Origin: Bradyrhizobium diazoefficiens
Lineage (GTDB): Bacteria; Pseudomonadota; Alphaproteobacteria; Rhizobiales; Xanthobacteraceae
DNA: 64,000 nucleotides
Assembly: GCF_016599855.1 (NCBI RefSeq)
Contig: NZ_CP067041.1
Coordinates: forward strand, 6,386,001 to 6,450,000
Direction of reading: 5' to 3'
Shown: piece after piece, positions 55,649 to 64,000 of the stretch
How the letters are laid out: every line of letters starts with the position of its first letter
How positions within the stretch are numbered: the stretch's first letter is position 1
Translations under genes and position numbers: made by a program
Notes under the pieces: generated by a model
Told to the model about the DNA's origin: nothing
Database searches by the model: none
Seen by the model: the letters and a program-made list of their open reading frames with translations, nothing else

Positions 55649-56860
55649 ATGCGCGCGATTCTGTTTCGCCCGATGGCTCTTTTGGCCGCCCTGGTCGCTA
55701 TTTCGCCAGGGCTCGTATCGGCCCAGATGAAGCTGTCGCCGAAGGCCGCCGCGCCCGGCGGCCTGGAAACGCGCTATTTCACCTCGATCGACGGGTTGAT
55801 GGACGGCAATGCCGACGTGATCCTGAAGGAGACGCGGCAGGGCAAGACGGTCACCGCGGCCGTGCTCGACGTCTGTTACCCCGTCGCCAAGAACTCCGAC
55901 CGCAAGGACCGATTCGTCGTCAATCTCCAGATCTCAGGCCAGACGCTGACCGGCACGACGCAGAGCCTCGGCGCGAAGGCGCCTGTTACGGTCAAGCTGA
56001 CGCGGAAGGCCAGCGGCGACACTTTCGAGTTCCGCGGTCAGATCGGCATCGGCCAGGCCGTGACCGAGGTGACCTCGCCTGACAATGCCGATCTCAGCGA
56101 GAAGGAATTTCTGGACAACCAGACCACCGACGACGGCATCACGCCCCAGCCGAAGGATTTCACCGAAGTCTCGCCGGAGGCGATCGCGATCAAGGTCAAG
56201 CTCGATGCCGCGACCGACTTCCTGAAGAGCCTCAAGGGCCAGGACGTCGAGGTGACGCTGGCAAGCCTCACCGTCGGCTGCGACGCGCTGCGCGCCGGCG
56301 AGCAGACCATCAACATGTCGGTCGACCCGGAGCGTGCGGCCGCGCTGCTCGCGAAATTCAAGGCGATGCCGGGCGTCACGGCCGCCGGCTGGACCGCGGG
56401 GCTCGCGGAGATGGACCGCAGCATCCGCCTTCCCGCCGCCGACTGGCGCGACGGCGACAAGATCAACCGTGATAAGCTCGCCGGCGCAATTGCCGGCGTG
56501 CTGAGCAGGACGCTCGCGGCAAAGCCGGTCTCGCAGAGCTTCAGCCCCGCCACCGGCAAGCTCAAGCTCGTTTTCAAGCGGCCGAACCAGGATTTCCCGG
56601 CACTCGAGCTCACCGACACGATCGAGGTCGCGGGCCTCATCTCCGCCGACAAGCCTGGAACGACCGACAAACTGCTGGTCTGGATCGGCAGCCCCTCGAC
56701 CACCACTGCCGACGAGAGCAGCGGCGCAAAGCTCAACGTCTCGGACGAGGCGACGGCCGATGAAGAAGGCGACCAGCCGGACGACAACGGCTCGATCGAA
56801 GCGCTCGCCAAGGAGCTGAAGGGCCAGCGCTGGGACGCCGACAAGTCGGTGTGGAAGTAG
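55649..56860 (+). CDS. Exported hypothetical protein, 403 residues
   Basis: A signal peptide (about 1-26, ending LVSAQ) is followed by a soluble body with repeated beta-like segments (VKLTRKASGDTFEFRGQIGIGQAV, GKLKLVFKRPNQDFPALEL). One region has TVGCDALRAGEQTINMSVDP. The C-terminal part is acidic. No family is recognised. Probably periplasmic. Confidence 0.8.
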   Translation: MRAILFRPMALLAALVAISPGLVSAQMKLSPKAAAPGGLETRYFTSIDGLMDGNADVILKETRQGKTVTAAVLDVCYPVAKNSDRKDRFVVNLQISGQTLTGTTQSLGAKAPVTVKLTRKASGDTFEFRGQIGIGQAVTEVTSPDNADLSEKEFLDNQTTDDGITPQPKDFTEVSPEAIAIKVKLDAATDFLKSLKGQDVEVTLASLTVGCDALRAGEQTINMSVDPERAAALLAKFKAMPGVTAAGWTAGLAEMDRSIRLPAADWRDGDKINRDKLAGAIAGVLSRTLAAKPVSQSFSPATGKLKLVFKRPNQDFPALELTDTIEVAGLISADKPGTTDKLLVWIGSPSTTTADESSGAKLNVSDEATADEEGDQPDDNGSIEALAKELKGQRWDADKSVWK

Positions 56861-56861
56861 G

Positions 56862-57011
56862 CTCTCGTGCCCCGGACGCAGCGCAGCGCTTCTTCAGCGG
56901 TGCGCTGCAGAGCCGGGGCCCAGAAGCCTCAAAGCGAAGTCGTGGATAGATTCTGGGTCCCGGCTCTGCGGCGCATCGCCTGCGCGCTGCGCCTTGTCCG
57001 GGACACGAGAG
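56862..57011. repeat. Long palindromic intergenic repeat (CTCTCGTGCCCCGGAC type)
   Basis: CTCTCGTGCCCCGGACGCAG at the left and GTCCGGGACACGAGAG at the right are inverted arms about 150 bases apart overall, with inner inverted parts GAGCCGGGGCCCAGAA and TTCTGGGTCCCGGCTC. It fills the gap between convergent genes. Confidence 0.85.
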
Positions 57012-57013
57012 AG

Positions 57014-57412
57014 CTAATTCCCGTTCTCGCGAAAACGCAGCGGCCTCGGGCCGATCAGGGTGAGCACGTCACCCTGGCGCTTCCAGGTCTCGACGCTGGA
57101 GAGCGCCGCGACGAGATCGTCGTCGGCCTGGGCCTTGGCCGGCGGGCAGGAACGATCCTGAATTGGGCCGGGAACGAAGATCACGGTGTTGCCGGCGACC
57201 GAGAACTGGCCCTTGCCGCCCTTGCACCAGAGTTCGAGCACGACCTCGCCGTTGTCGCCGATCTCGATGTTCGGGATTCGCTTCGAGCCGGGCTGCGGCA
57301 CGGCCTCCAGCGTCATCTCGGTGCCGAAGGGAAAGCCTTCTTCCGCATGCGCGACGGCGGACATCGCAAGCAACGCAGCCACGGCACAGACCATCTGCTT
57401 CAACGACACCAT
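57014..57412 (-). CDS. Exported META-domain-like protein
   Basis: 132 residues from ATG 57412, with GAGAGG five bases upstream. Signal peptide ending AVAHA. The pattern GEVVLELWCKGGKGQFSVAGNTVIFVPGPIQDRSCP...LVAALSSVETWKRQGDVLTLIGP resembles the META/HslJ domain (PF03724), a small beta-sheet domain of periplasmic heat-shock-type proteins. Two Cys may form a disulfide. Confidence 0.65.
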   Translation of the reverse strand: MVSLKQMVCAVAALLAMSAVAHAEEGFPFGTEMTLEAVPQPGSKRIPNIEIGDNGEVVLELWCKGGKGQFSVAGNTVIFVPGPIQDRSCPPAKAQADDDLVAALSSVETWKRQGDVLTLIGPRPLRFRENGN

Positions 57413-57494
57413 GAGACCTCTCGACCGACCCGATTTGCCGGGTCTTCTATAAGACGGCAAAGCCTTTGAGAAGATTCATCGGTTCAGGCGACAA

Positions 57495-57525
57495 AAATCC
57501 CCGCGGGATGCTCCCGCGGGGATTT
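57495..57525. terminator. Terminator downstream of lldP
   Basis: AAATCCCCGCGGGA (57495-57508) and TCCCGCGGGGATTT (57512-57525) form a 14-bp stem with a 3-base loop. On the minus strand it is followed by T's. Confidence 0.92.
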
Positions 57526-57548
57526 GCGTCGAGGCCGGGCGCTGCGTG

Positions 57549-59213
57549 CTATTTCAGGACGAGCTCCGTGAACGGATAGACATAGGCCTGCAGCGTCACG
57601 AGAATGCCGACCAGGCAGGCCAGCACGATGGAGTGCCAGAACACGAAGCGCAGGATCGAGCCCTCGTGGCCGTACCACCGCGTAGCGGTGGAGGCGACCA
57701 CGATCGATTGCGCGTCGATCATCTTGCCCATGACGCCGCCGGAAGAGTTCGCCGCCGCCATCAGGATCGGCGACAGGCCGATCTGTTGCGACGTGATCTT
57801 CTGGAGGTTGCCGAACAGGATGTTTGAGGCGGTATCCGATCCCGTCAACGCCACACCCAACCAGCCGAGCAGCGTGCCGAAGAAGGGATAGAGCACGCCC
57901 GTTGCCGCAAAGGCGAGACCGAGCGTCGCGTCGACACCAGAGAGGCGGGTCAGCGTGCCGATCGCCAGCATCGCCGAGATCGTGATCAGCGAGATCGCGC
58001 AGAGCCGAATGGTGCGGCCATACTCCGCCAGCAGCCGCCCCGGCCCAACCCCCATCAGGAAGCCAGAGACGATCGCCGCGATCAGCATGCCCGTGCCGGT
58101 GAAGGACAGGTAGGTAAACGCGAACACCGCACCCTCGGGCGTCGGCTTGGCGGCCACCGGCGGCATCTTGTTGATCATCTGGTGCAGTTCGGGAACGGCG
58201 TAGTTCCAGGTGAAGATCGAATTCGCCCAGATCTTGAACGCACCATTGCCCCAGATCAGCATCACGATACAGACGATGATCCACGGCAGCAGCGCGCTCC
58301 ACAGCTCGGCCTGCGTGAGCGGCGTTTTGTCGAGCGGCGTGGTCGCGCCCATGTGGGAGGTCGATTCGTCGCGGCCGCGCAACGCCGGCGACAGCCAGAG
58401 CTGCTTCGGCTGCCACACCTTCAGGAACAGGATCAGACCGCCCATCGAGATCAGCGACGCCCCGATGTCGACGATCCAGGGATTGACGTAGTTCGAGATC
58501 AAGAATTGTGGAGCTGCGAAGCACACGCCGGTGACCAGGATCGCCGGCCAGACGTCCTTCATCCCCTTCCAGCCCGCGAACGCCCACACCACCCAGAACG
58601 GCACGATCAGCGAGAAGAACGGCAATTGGCGTCCGACCATCGCGCCGAGAATGTAGGGATCAAGTCCTGTGACGGAGGCAAGGCCCTGGATCGGCGTGCC
58701 GAGCGCGCCATAGGCGACGGGCGCGGTGTTGGCGATCAGCGAAAGGCCGGATGCCGCGAGCGGCGAGAAGCCGAGGCCGATCAGCACGGCGCCGGTGATC
58801 GCGACCGGCGTGCCGAAGCCCGAAGCGCCTTCGAAGAAGGCGCCGAACGAGAATGCCACCAGCAGGAGTTGCAGGCGCCGGTCCTCGGTGACGCCGCCGA
58901 CCGCGCGCTTCAGCAACTCGAAGCGTCCGGTCGTCACCGTAACCTGGTAGAGGAAGATGACGTTGAGGACGATCCAGCCGATCGGGAAGAAGCCGGTGAC
59001 GATGCCGAGCACCGAGGCGCGGAGCGACATGTTCACCGGCATGGTGAAGATGAAGATAGCGATCAGGTTGGTGACGATCACCGCGATCACGGCAGCGATG
59101 TGCGCTTTGACGCGACCGCTCGCGATCAGGACCAGCAGCGTGACGACGGGTATCGCCGCGGCGATTGTCGACAGCACAGGGTTGTGCAGCGGATCATAGA
59201 TTTGATTCCACAT
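57549..59213 (-). CDS. lldP: L-lactate permease
   Basis: 554 residues from ATG 59213, with GGGGGAGG upstream. About 13 hydrophobic segments. GAFFEGASGFGTPVAITGAVL and ANTAPVAYGALGTPI are conserved LctP/LldP signatures. It imports L-lactate, D-lactate or glycolate by proton symport. Divergent from the BclA-like gene; terminator follows. Confidence 0.94.
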   Translation of the reverse strand: MWNQIYDPLHNPVLSTIAAAIPVVTLLVLIASGRVKAHIAAVIAVIVTNLIAIFIFTMPVNMSLRASVLGIVTGFFPIGWIVLNVIFLYQVTVTTGRFELLKRAVGGVTEDRRLQLLLVAFSFGAFFEGASGFGTPVAITGAVLIGLGFSPLAASGLSLIANTAPVAYGALGTPIQGLASVTGLDPYILGAMVGRQLPFFSLIVPFWVVWAFAGWKGMKDVWPAILVTGVCFAAPQFLISNYVNPWIVDIGASLISMGGLILFLKVWQPKQLWLSPALRGRDESTSHMGATTPLDKTPLTQAELWSALLPWIIVCIVMLIWGNGAFKIWANSIFTWNYAVPELHQMINKMPPVAAKPTPEGAVFAFTYLSFTGTGMLIAAIVSGFLMGVGPGRLLAEYGRTIRLCAISLITISAMLAIGTLTRLSGVDATLGLAFAATGVLYPFFGTLLGWLGVALTGSDTASNILFGNLQKITSQQIGLSPILMAAANSSGGVMGKMIDAQSIVVASTATRWYGHEGSILRFVFWHSIVLACLVGILVTLQAYVYPFTELVLK

Positions 59214-59525
59214 GGTCTTCCTCCCCCACGCATGTGTGCGGCAGGCGGCCCGCGTGGACAGCCGATCCTGCTTGACGCTGAAGCGATAACCCCCGAGCTG
59301 GACACGAATTCCTCGCGAGTGCCGCGGTTCCGTCCCGCTCACAAGCCCGCGAAGTCCTGGAGGCCCCCACCCCACGCCGTTACACCCATGCTAGGGTTGC
59401 AAGCGGCGACAAGCCAACGCAAATTGCAGAATTTGCGACTTTAGTCTAAGCGCACTCATTTCCGCCAACGCCTCGGCCATTTGGCTCCGGGCATTTGCGC
59501 ACCCCCCTCGAGGAGACAGAGCTCT
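59214..59525. other. Intergenic region between lldP and the BclA-like gene
   Basis: 312 bases with divergent promoters. Holds the 8-bp palindrome at 59418-59437. No gene is supported. Confidence 0.5.
59418..59437. promoter_or_regulatory. Palindrome, candidate operator between lldP and the BclA-like gene
   Basis: CGCAAATT (59418-59425) and AATTTGCG (59430-59437) are perfect inverted arms around GCAG. The A/T-rich core stands out from its GC-rich surroundings. It may bind a GntR- or LysR-type regulator. Which gene it controls is not known. Confidence 0.45.
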
Positions 59526-61283
59526 GTGAAGAACATCCGCGCCACGCTCGCCATCGTCTGGCGAATCGCCGGCCCCTATTTCCGATCGGAGGACAAATGG
59601 GCCGGCCGCGGCCTGCTCGCCGCAGTGATTGCGATCGAGCTGTCGCTGGTCGCTGTCGACGTCCTCTTCAATCGATGGCAGAACCGGTTTTACACCGCGC
59701 TTCAGGATTACAACTGGGACAGGTTCGTCAGCGAAGTCTGGTTCTTCGTTATCCTCGCCGCGAGCTTCATCGCACTGGCCGTCTATCAGCTCTACCTGAA
59801 CCAATGGCTCCAGATTCGCTGGCGGCAATGGCTGACGCAGCATTATCTCGGCGAATGGCTCGAGGACGCGACGCACTACCGCATGCAGCTCACGGGCGAT
59901 GCAGCCGACAACCCGGACCAGCGCATCACCGAAGACGTCAAGAATTTCGTCGAACAGACCCTGACCATCGGACTCGGCCTGCTCTCGTCGATCGTGACGC
60001 TCTTTTCCTTCGTCATCATTCTCTGGGGTCTCTCCAACGCCGCGCCCTTGCACCTGTTCGGCATCGATGTCGTGATTCCCGGCTATCTGTGCTGGGGTGC
60101 GCTGGTCTACGCGATCTTCGGCACGGCCCTGACGCATCTGATCGGCGCGCCGCTGGTCAATCTCAATTTCGAGCAGCAGCGCTATGAAGCCGACTTCCGC
60201 TTCAACCTCGTCCGCGTCCGTGAAAACTCCGAGCAGATCGCGCTGCTGAACGGCGAGAGCGCCGAGCGCGGCCGCCTGCTGGAGCGCTTCGGTCGCGTGG
60301 CCGGCAACTGGTACGCGATCATGACCCGGACCAAGCGCCTCACCGGGTTCACCGCGAGCTACAGCCAGGCGGCCGTGATCGTGCCCTACGCACTGGTCGC
60401 GCCTGCCTATTTCGCCAAGAAGATTCAACTCGGCGACATGATGCAGACCGGCTCGGCGTTCGGCAGCGTGCAGCGCGCGCTGTCCTTCTTCGTGACAGCT
60501 TATCGCTCGATTGCGGAGTGGCGCGCGGTCGTCGCCCGTCTCGACGGGTTTGAGATGTCGGTCCGTTCGACCGGCAGGCTCGCGGTGCGCAAGCCCTCGA
60601 TCGACATCGAAGCGGCAATCGGCAGCCGCAACATTCGCCTCGACCAGCTTCGCGTGAACCTGCCCGATGGCACGCCGCTGGTGGCAGCCGATGGCTTCAC
60701 CATCCACACCCCGGAGCGCGTGCTGGTGACCGGGCCCTCGGGCTCCGGCAAATCGACGTTGTTCCGCGCCATCGCGGGCATCTGGCCGTTCGGCAGCGGC
60801 ACCATTTCCATTCCGGAGAAGGCCACGCTGATGATGCTGCCGCAGCGCCCCTACTTCCCGGTCGGACCGCTGCGCGATGCGGTGGTCTATCCGGCGGAGC
60901 GGGGCGCATTCGAGCCGGCGCGAGTCCGGGACGCCCTGGTCGCGGTCGGGCTGCCCGAGTTCGCCGGGCGGCTCGACGAGGACGGCCATTGGAATCGGAT
61001 GCTCTCGCTCGGCGAGCAGCAGCGCCTCGGGCTCGCCCGCGCGCTGCTGCATGGGCCGGACTACCTATTCCTTGACGAGGCCACCGCCTCGCTCGACGAG
61101 CCGTCCGAAGCGCGGCTCTATAGGCTGCTTGGGGAGAAGCTGCCGCAGGCCACCATCGTTTCGATCGGCCATCGCTCGACGCTCGACGCCTTCCATAGCC
61201 GCAAGGTGGCGATGATGGAGGATGGCGAGATTCACGTCCTCGGCGATGAGCGGGCCAAGGCGGAGCCGACCGCGGTGCGTTGA
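59526..61283 (+). CDS. BclA/SbmA-like peptide ABC transporter (permease-ATPase fusion)
   Basis: 585 residues from GTG 59526, with GAGGAGA nearby (59510-59516). An SbmA/BacA-like membrane domain (about 1-345, six helices) is fused to an ATPase: Walker A GPSGSGKST (about 402-410), signature LSLGEQQRLGLARALL, Walker B DYLFLDEATASLDE. This is the architecture of BclA, required in Bradyrhizobium for importing NCR peptides during nodulation, and of YddA-type exporters. A host-peptide role is inferred, not shown. Confidence 0.88.
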   Translation: MKNIRATLAIVWRIAGPYFRSEDKWAGRGLLAAVIAIELSLVAVDVLFNRWQNRFYTALQDYNWDRFVSEVWFFVILAASFIALAVYQLYLNQWLQIRWRQWLTQHYLGEWLEDATHYRMQLTGDAADNPDQRITEDVKNFVEQTLTIGLGLLSSIVTLFSFVIILWGLSNAAPLHLFGIDVVIPGYLCWGALVYAIFGTALTHLIGAPLVNLNFEQQRYEADFRFNLVRVRENSEQIALLNGESAERGRLLERFGRVAGNWYAIMTRTKRLTGFTASYSQAAVIVPYALVAPAYFAKKIQLGDMMQTGSAFGSVQRALSFFVTAYRSIAEWRAVVARLDGFEMSVRSTGRLAVRKPSIDIEAAIGSRNIRLDQLRVNLPDGTPLVAADGFTIHTPERVLVTGPSGSGKSTLFRAIAGIWPFGSGTISIPEKATLMMLPQRPYFPVGPLRDAVVYPAERGAFEPARVRDALVAVGLPEFAGRLDEDGHWNRMLSLGEQQRLGLARALLHGPDYLFLDEATASLDEPSEARLYRLLGEKLPQATIVSIGHRSTLDAFHSRKVAMMEDGEIHVLGDERAKAEPTAVR

Positions 61284-61343
61284 GTCTCGGCTGGACAAAG
61301 GTCGGAAGCCGGGAACGCACCTGATCTCTCCCCCAAAACAAAA

Positions 61344-61367
61344 GGGCGGCAGATTACTCTGCCGCCC
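61344..61367. terminator. Terminator between the ABC transporter and porin genes
   Basis: GGGCGGCAGA (61344-61353) pairs with TCTGCCGCCC (61358-61367), loop TTAC. The A-rich flank on the left gives the T-tract for the porin transcript on the minus strand. Confidence 0.88.
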
Positions 61368-61392
61368 GCGTTGGGTCGTCTCGGGACAAAAC

Positions 61393-62406
61393 TTACTTCA
61401 GGTTGGTCATCGCCGTCAGGTCGAAGGACAGCTTGGCGATACCGGCCGTGCCGCACCAGTTGGAGCCAACGCCAGTCGGGTTGATCGCAGTGACGTTGGT
61501 GGTGCCGGAGCCATTGAAGGCGCTGGTGAAGGCGTTGCAGTTACCCTTGTTCAGGTCGGTGTCGGAGTAGCGCAGATCGAGCGTGAACACCTTGTAGGTG
61601 AAGCCGATGCCAATATTCCAGGTATTGTAGTCGGCGTACTTGATGCCGTTCGGAAACGGACCGGCGAAGCCCGGATTGGTGAAAGCGGTACCGTAGAAGG
61701 AGTCGCTGGTGCCGAGGAACTGGCGGCCGAATTCACCCGACACATACATGCCGACGCCGCTCGAGCCGAAGATCGTGCTGGGCGCGATGTACTTGGCGGT
61801 GATCGAGGCGTAGTCGCCCCAAGCGCCGGAGTTCAGGAAGTTCGGCGAGTAGTACTCGTTCAGGCCGATCGCCCAGTTGTCGTTGATGGTGTAAGTTACC
61901 TTGCCGTAGACTTCAAAGAAGCTGACGTCCTTCTTCATGACGTTGCCGTTCGCCAGGGCATTGGCGGCGCACTCAGGGCTGAGCGGGTTGCCGGCGGTGT
62001 CGACGGCTGCGCCGTAGTAGCAAGTGCCACCCGGATACAGGTAACCCCAGACACCGATGTCAAAAGCGAAGGCGCCGAAGGTCGGACGGATACCGCCGTA
62101 GACGTCGACCTCGGCCGCAGCGCGGTTGGCGAAAGAGATGCTCTCCGCGGACAAGCCGACATAGAGCTGGAGGTCTTTGTTGAGGTTGTAGCGGGGTTCG
62201 AAATAGGCGGCGACCGACGGCTTGTGGTTCGACTGGGTGACACCGCGGAAGATGTAGTCGTTCATGACCGCGCCGCCGAACGCGATGTCCCAGGGATCAA
62301 ACGCAGGCGCGGGAGGAGCCTTTAAGGCCTTCAAGGGCATGTCCGCCGCGAAAGCCGAACCCGTCACCATTGCCAGCGCCGTTGCTAACAAAGTCACTTT
62401 CTTCAT
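61393..62406 (-). CDS. TorF-family putative porin
   Basis: 337 residues from ATG 62406, with GGGGA six bases upstream. Signal peptide MKKVTLLATALAMVTGSAFA. The mature part has amphipathic strands (YIFRGVTQSNHKPSVAAYFEPRYNL, GLNEYYSPNFLNS, YTWNIG-like) of an outer-membrane beta-barrel. The SRGVSQTD-like FRGVTQSN start and the length fit the TorF/TIGR02001 family of putative porins. Cargo unknown. Confidence 0.85.
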   Translation of the reverse strand: MKKVTLLATALAMVTGSAFAADMPLKALKAPPAPAFDPWDIAFGGAVMNDYIFRGVTQSNHKPSVAAYFEPRYNLNKDLQLYVGLSAESISFANRAAAEVDVYGGIRPTFGAFAFDIGVWGYLYPGGTCYYGAAVDTAGNPLSPECAANALANGNVMKKDVSFFEVYGKVTYTINDNWAIGLNEYYSPNFLNSGAWGDYASITAKYIAPSTIFGSSGVGMYVSGEFGRQFLGTSDSFYGTAFTNPGFAGPFPNGIKYADYNTWNIGIGFTYKVFTLDLRYSDTDLNKGNCNAFTSAFNGSGTTNVTAINPTGVGSNWCGTAGIAKLSFDLTAMTNLK

Positions 62407-62838
62407 TTCGATCCCCATCACCAGTTCTACCGAGTCGGATTCCCGGAAGCCCCCCGGGGTGTACGACTTGTCTGCAAAATTGCGTTACAGCGGCAATCTG
62501 GATGGAGGGGCGTAAAGCGAGAAGCAAAAAACAAGAGCATCTGCTGACTTTTTGGGCGTTCTGCCGATTCCACGAAAGGTTGTCAGCCGGTGTTGCTTCT
62601 CGATCACATTATTTCACCCCAAAGTGCACAGAGCCGTCCGGGATACTACGTAGGTCGGCGACGCCGTGGCGCGCACGCTACGAATCAGCTGACTCGAAAA
62701 AAGGCAGCCTCCGGCAGCCGTGGCGGCGATGCAAAAAGGCCGCAGCGTCACCGCTGCGGCCTTCCTGCTCTCGATCGTGGTCGGGGATGGACCGGGCGCC
62801 TGGAGCTTGGCTCCGAGCTTGGATCCAACCCTTCGGGC
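62407..62838. other. Intergenic region upstream of the porin gene
   Basis: 432 bases without a supported gene. It holds the porin promoter, not clearly resolvable, and near 62736 the terminator of the histone-like gene. Confidence 0.4.
62736..62763. terminator. Terminator of the histone-like gene
   Basis: AAGGCCGCAGCG (62736-62747) pairs with CGCTGCGGCCTT (62752-62763), loop TCAC. On the minus strand the stem is followed by T's. Confidence 0.85.
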
Positions 62839-63195
62839 CTAGCCTTGCCCGTCGGCCGGCGTCCGTTCCGCAGAAGACGAAGGCATCGCCCAGCTTGTCT
62901 CGGCCGCAGGCTCGGGAGCCGGCGCAGCCACTGGAGCCGCCGGCTTCGGCGCGGGAGCTGCCTTCGCCTTCTTCGGTGCAGCCTTCTTCGCAGCTTTCTT
63001 CGGCGCCGCCTTCTTCACAGCCTTCTTGGCCGCAGCCTTCTTGGCCGTCTTCTTGGCGGCCTTCTTCGGCGCAGCCTTCTTGGCCGATTTCTTGGCAGAC
63101 GCCTTGGCCGCCTTCTTCTTCGTAGCCTTCTTCGCCGCTACGACCTTGTTGGCCTTTTTGGCCTTCTTGCTTTTCTTCTTGCTCGCTTTCGCCAT
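62839..63195 (-). CDS. Histone H1-like Lys/Ala-rich DNA-binding protein
   Basis: 118 residues from ATG 63195, with CAGGAGGA upstream. Residues 1 to about 75 are almost only Lys and Ala with AAKKAAPKK repeats, like the C-terminal tail of eukaryotic H1 and bacterial HC1/AlgP-type proteins. A Pro/Ala linker and an acidic-polar end follow. It should bind DNA non-specifically and may compact the nucleoid. Confidence 0.85.
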   Translation of the reverse strand: MAKASKKKSKKAKKANKVVAAKKATKKKAAKASAKKSAKKAAPKKAAKKTAKKAAAKKAVKKAAPKKAAKKAAPKKAKAAPAPKPAAPVAAPAPEPAAETSWAMPSSSAERTPADGQG

Positions 63196-63267
63196 CGTGG
63201 TCCTCCTGTTGCCGCCGAACAATGGTCGATCGGGTGCCCTTCGGCCGTCACCTCGGGACGAGAAGCC

Positions 63268-64000
63268 TCATCGCGACGAATTCAATGCCGGCCGCGATCC
63301 GCCCGTAGCCCAATCGAGAAGCTCAATCGTGTGTACGACCGGAACTGACGTGCCACTGGCAATCTGCACCATGCAGCCGATATTGCCCGTGGCAATCATG
63401 TCCGGCTTGACGCTCGCAATGTTGGCGACCTTGCGATCGCGCAACCTGCCCGCAAGCTCGGGCTGGAGAATGTTGTAGGTCCCCGCCGAACCGCAACACA
63501 AATGGCTCTCCGGGACATCTTTCACCACGAATCCATTCTTGGAAAGCAATTCTTTCGGAAGGCCCGTGATTTTCTGCCCGTGCTGCAACGAACACGCGGA
63601 GTGATAGGCGATGACGATGTTGTCCTGTCGCGTGGTCGGCGCGAGGCCGAGACCGGCGACGTATTCGGTGATGTCCTTCGCGAGCGCGGACACCTTCGCC
63701 GCATCGGCTGCGAACGCGGCGTCCTCGCGCAGCAGATAGCCATAGTCCTTGATGACGGTGCCGCAGCCGGACGCCGTCACCAGGATGGCGTCGAGCCCCT
63801 CGCCGGCCGCTTCTTTTTGCCACGCCCTGACGTTGGCACGAGCCCGCGCCAGCGCATCATCGTCGTTGCCGAGGTGATGGGTGAGCGCGCCGCAGCATTG
63901 TTCGTCCTTGACCAGAACGACCTCGATGCCATGGCGGGTAAGAAGGTTGATGGCGGCCTGGTTGATGCGTGGCGCCAGCACCTGCTGGGCGCAGCCCTGG
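63268..64000 (-). CDS. glcF: Glycolate oxidase iron-sulfur subunit (3' part)
   Basis: The C-terminal about 244 residues; the start lies beyond the right edge. Two CCG domains: GCAQQVLAPRIN...DEQCCGALTHHLG and SACSLQHGQ...HLCCGSAGTYNILQPELA, typical of GlcF/LutA-type subunits that pass electrons from glycolate oxidation. Glycolate is also the product expected from the dehalogenase at 19.8 kb. Confidence 0.92.
   Translation of the reverse strand, partial: QGCAQQVLAPRINQAAINLLTRHGIEVVLVKDEQCCGALTHHLGNDDDALARARANVRAWQKEAAGEGLDAILVTASGCGTVIKDYGYLLREDAAFAADAAKVSALAKDITEYVAGLGLAPTTRQDNIVIAYHSACSLQHGQKITGLPKELLSKNGFVVKDVPESHLCCGSAGTYNILQPELAGRLRDRKVANIASVKPDMIATGNIGCMVQIASGTSVPVVHTIELLDWATGGSRPALNSSR

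Noticed and set aside
59391..61052. 553-codon minus-strand frame opposite the BclA-like gene
   Set aside because: Antisense to an ABC transporter with Walker and signature motifs; the His/Arg/Ala/Asp-rich product is typical of shadow frames.

Overview
The window is a high-GC alphaproteobacterial chromosome segment, most likely Bradyrhizobium or a close Nitrobacteraceae relative. Support comes from the Rhizobiales-type cluster lpxK-waaA-DUF374-DUF4170-cysQ-like-tldE/pmbA, the families DUF2093, DUF4170 and DUF6101, a haloacetate dehalogenase whose active-site residues all match, by numbering, those I recall for the Rhodopseudomonas palustris enzyme RPA1163, and the palindromic intergenic repeats typical of these genomes. 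No rRNA, tRNA or CRISPR array was seen.

Layout. 1-4.4 kb: membrane proteins, a degenerate EAL (TipF-like) protein and a HAD phosphatase. 4.4-14.1 kb: a CheY receiver, ribF, ileS (with a possible isoleucine-rich leader), lspA, an M16 protease pair and arfB. 14.1-22.2 kb: mutL, rsmD, rluB-like, tadA, a fluoroacetate-dehalogenase-type hydrolase and purD. 22.4-27.3 kb: an accessory island with codon use unlike its neighbours. It holds a two-gene module of unknown function, a HEPN-like gene, and a three-gene operon encoding DGQHR (DndB-like), GIY-YIG and phospholipase-D-like proteins. These last two modules are bordered by copies of a CGGTGACAGTG repeat that forms hairpins. This island is the best candidate for an undescribed, possibly defensive, system. 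27.5-31.1 kb: a small operon with its own winged-helix regulator and a likely operator, then xseA. 31.1-32.3 kb: an IS630-type element with a split transposase, sitting between the arms of a palindromic repeat.

32.4-43.9 kb: small secreted and envelope proteins, the lipid A/Kdo cluster, DUF6101 and ubiA. 44-50.1 kb: rsmE, hisZ-hisG, a polyprenol-phosphate glycosyltransferase coupled to a YdjC-type deacetylase, and a DUF2076 protein. 50.2-57.4 kb: an L,D-transpeptidase, an orphan CheZ, a lipoprotein and groESL, preceded by a sigma32-like promoter and a CIRCE operator. 57.5-64 kb: L-lactate permease, divergent from a BclA-like peptide ABC transporter, then a TorF-type porin, a histone-H1-like protein and the 3' part of glcF.

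Most of the window is housekeeping: translation and rRNA modification, envelope assembly, cofactors, histidine and purine synthesis, protein folding. The novelty lies in the 22.4-27.3 kb island, in several candidate cis-regulatory sites (ileS leader, 29.36 kb operator, lldP/bclA intergenic palindrome), and in enzymes with unusual or lost active-site residues.
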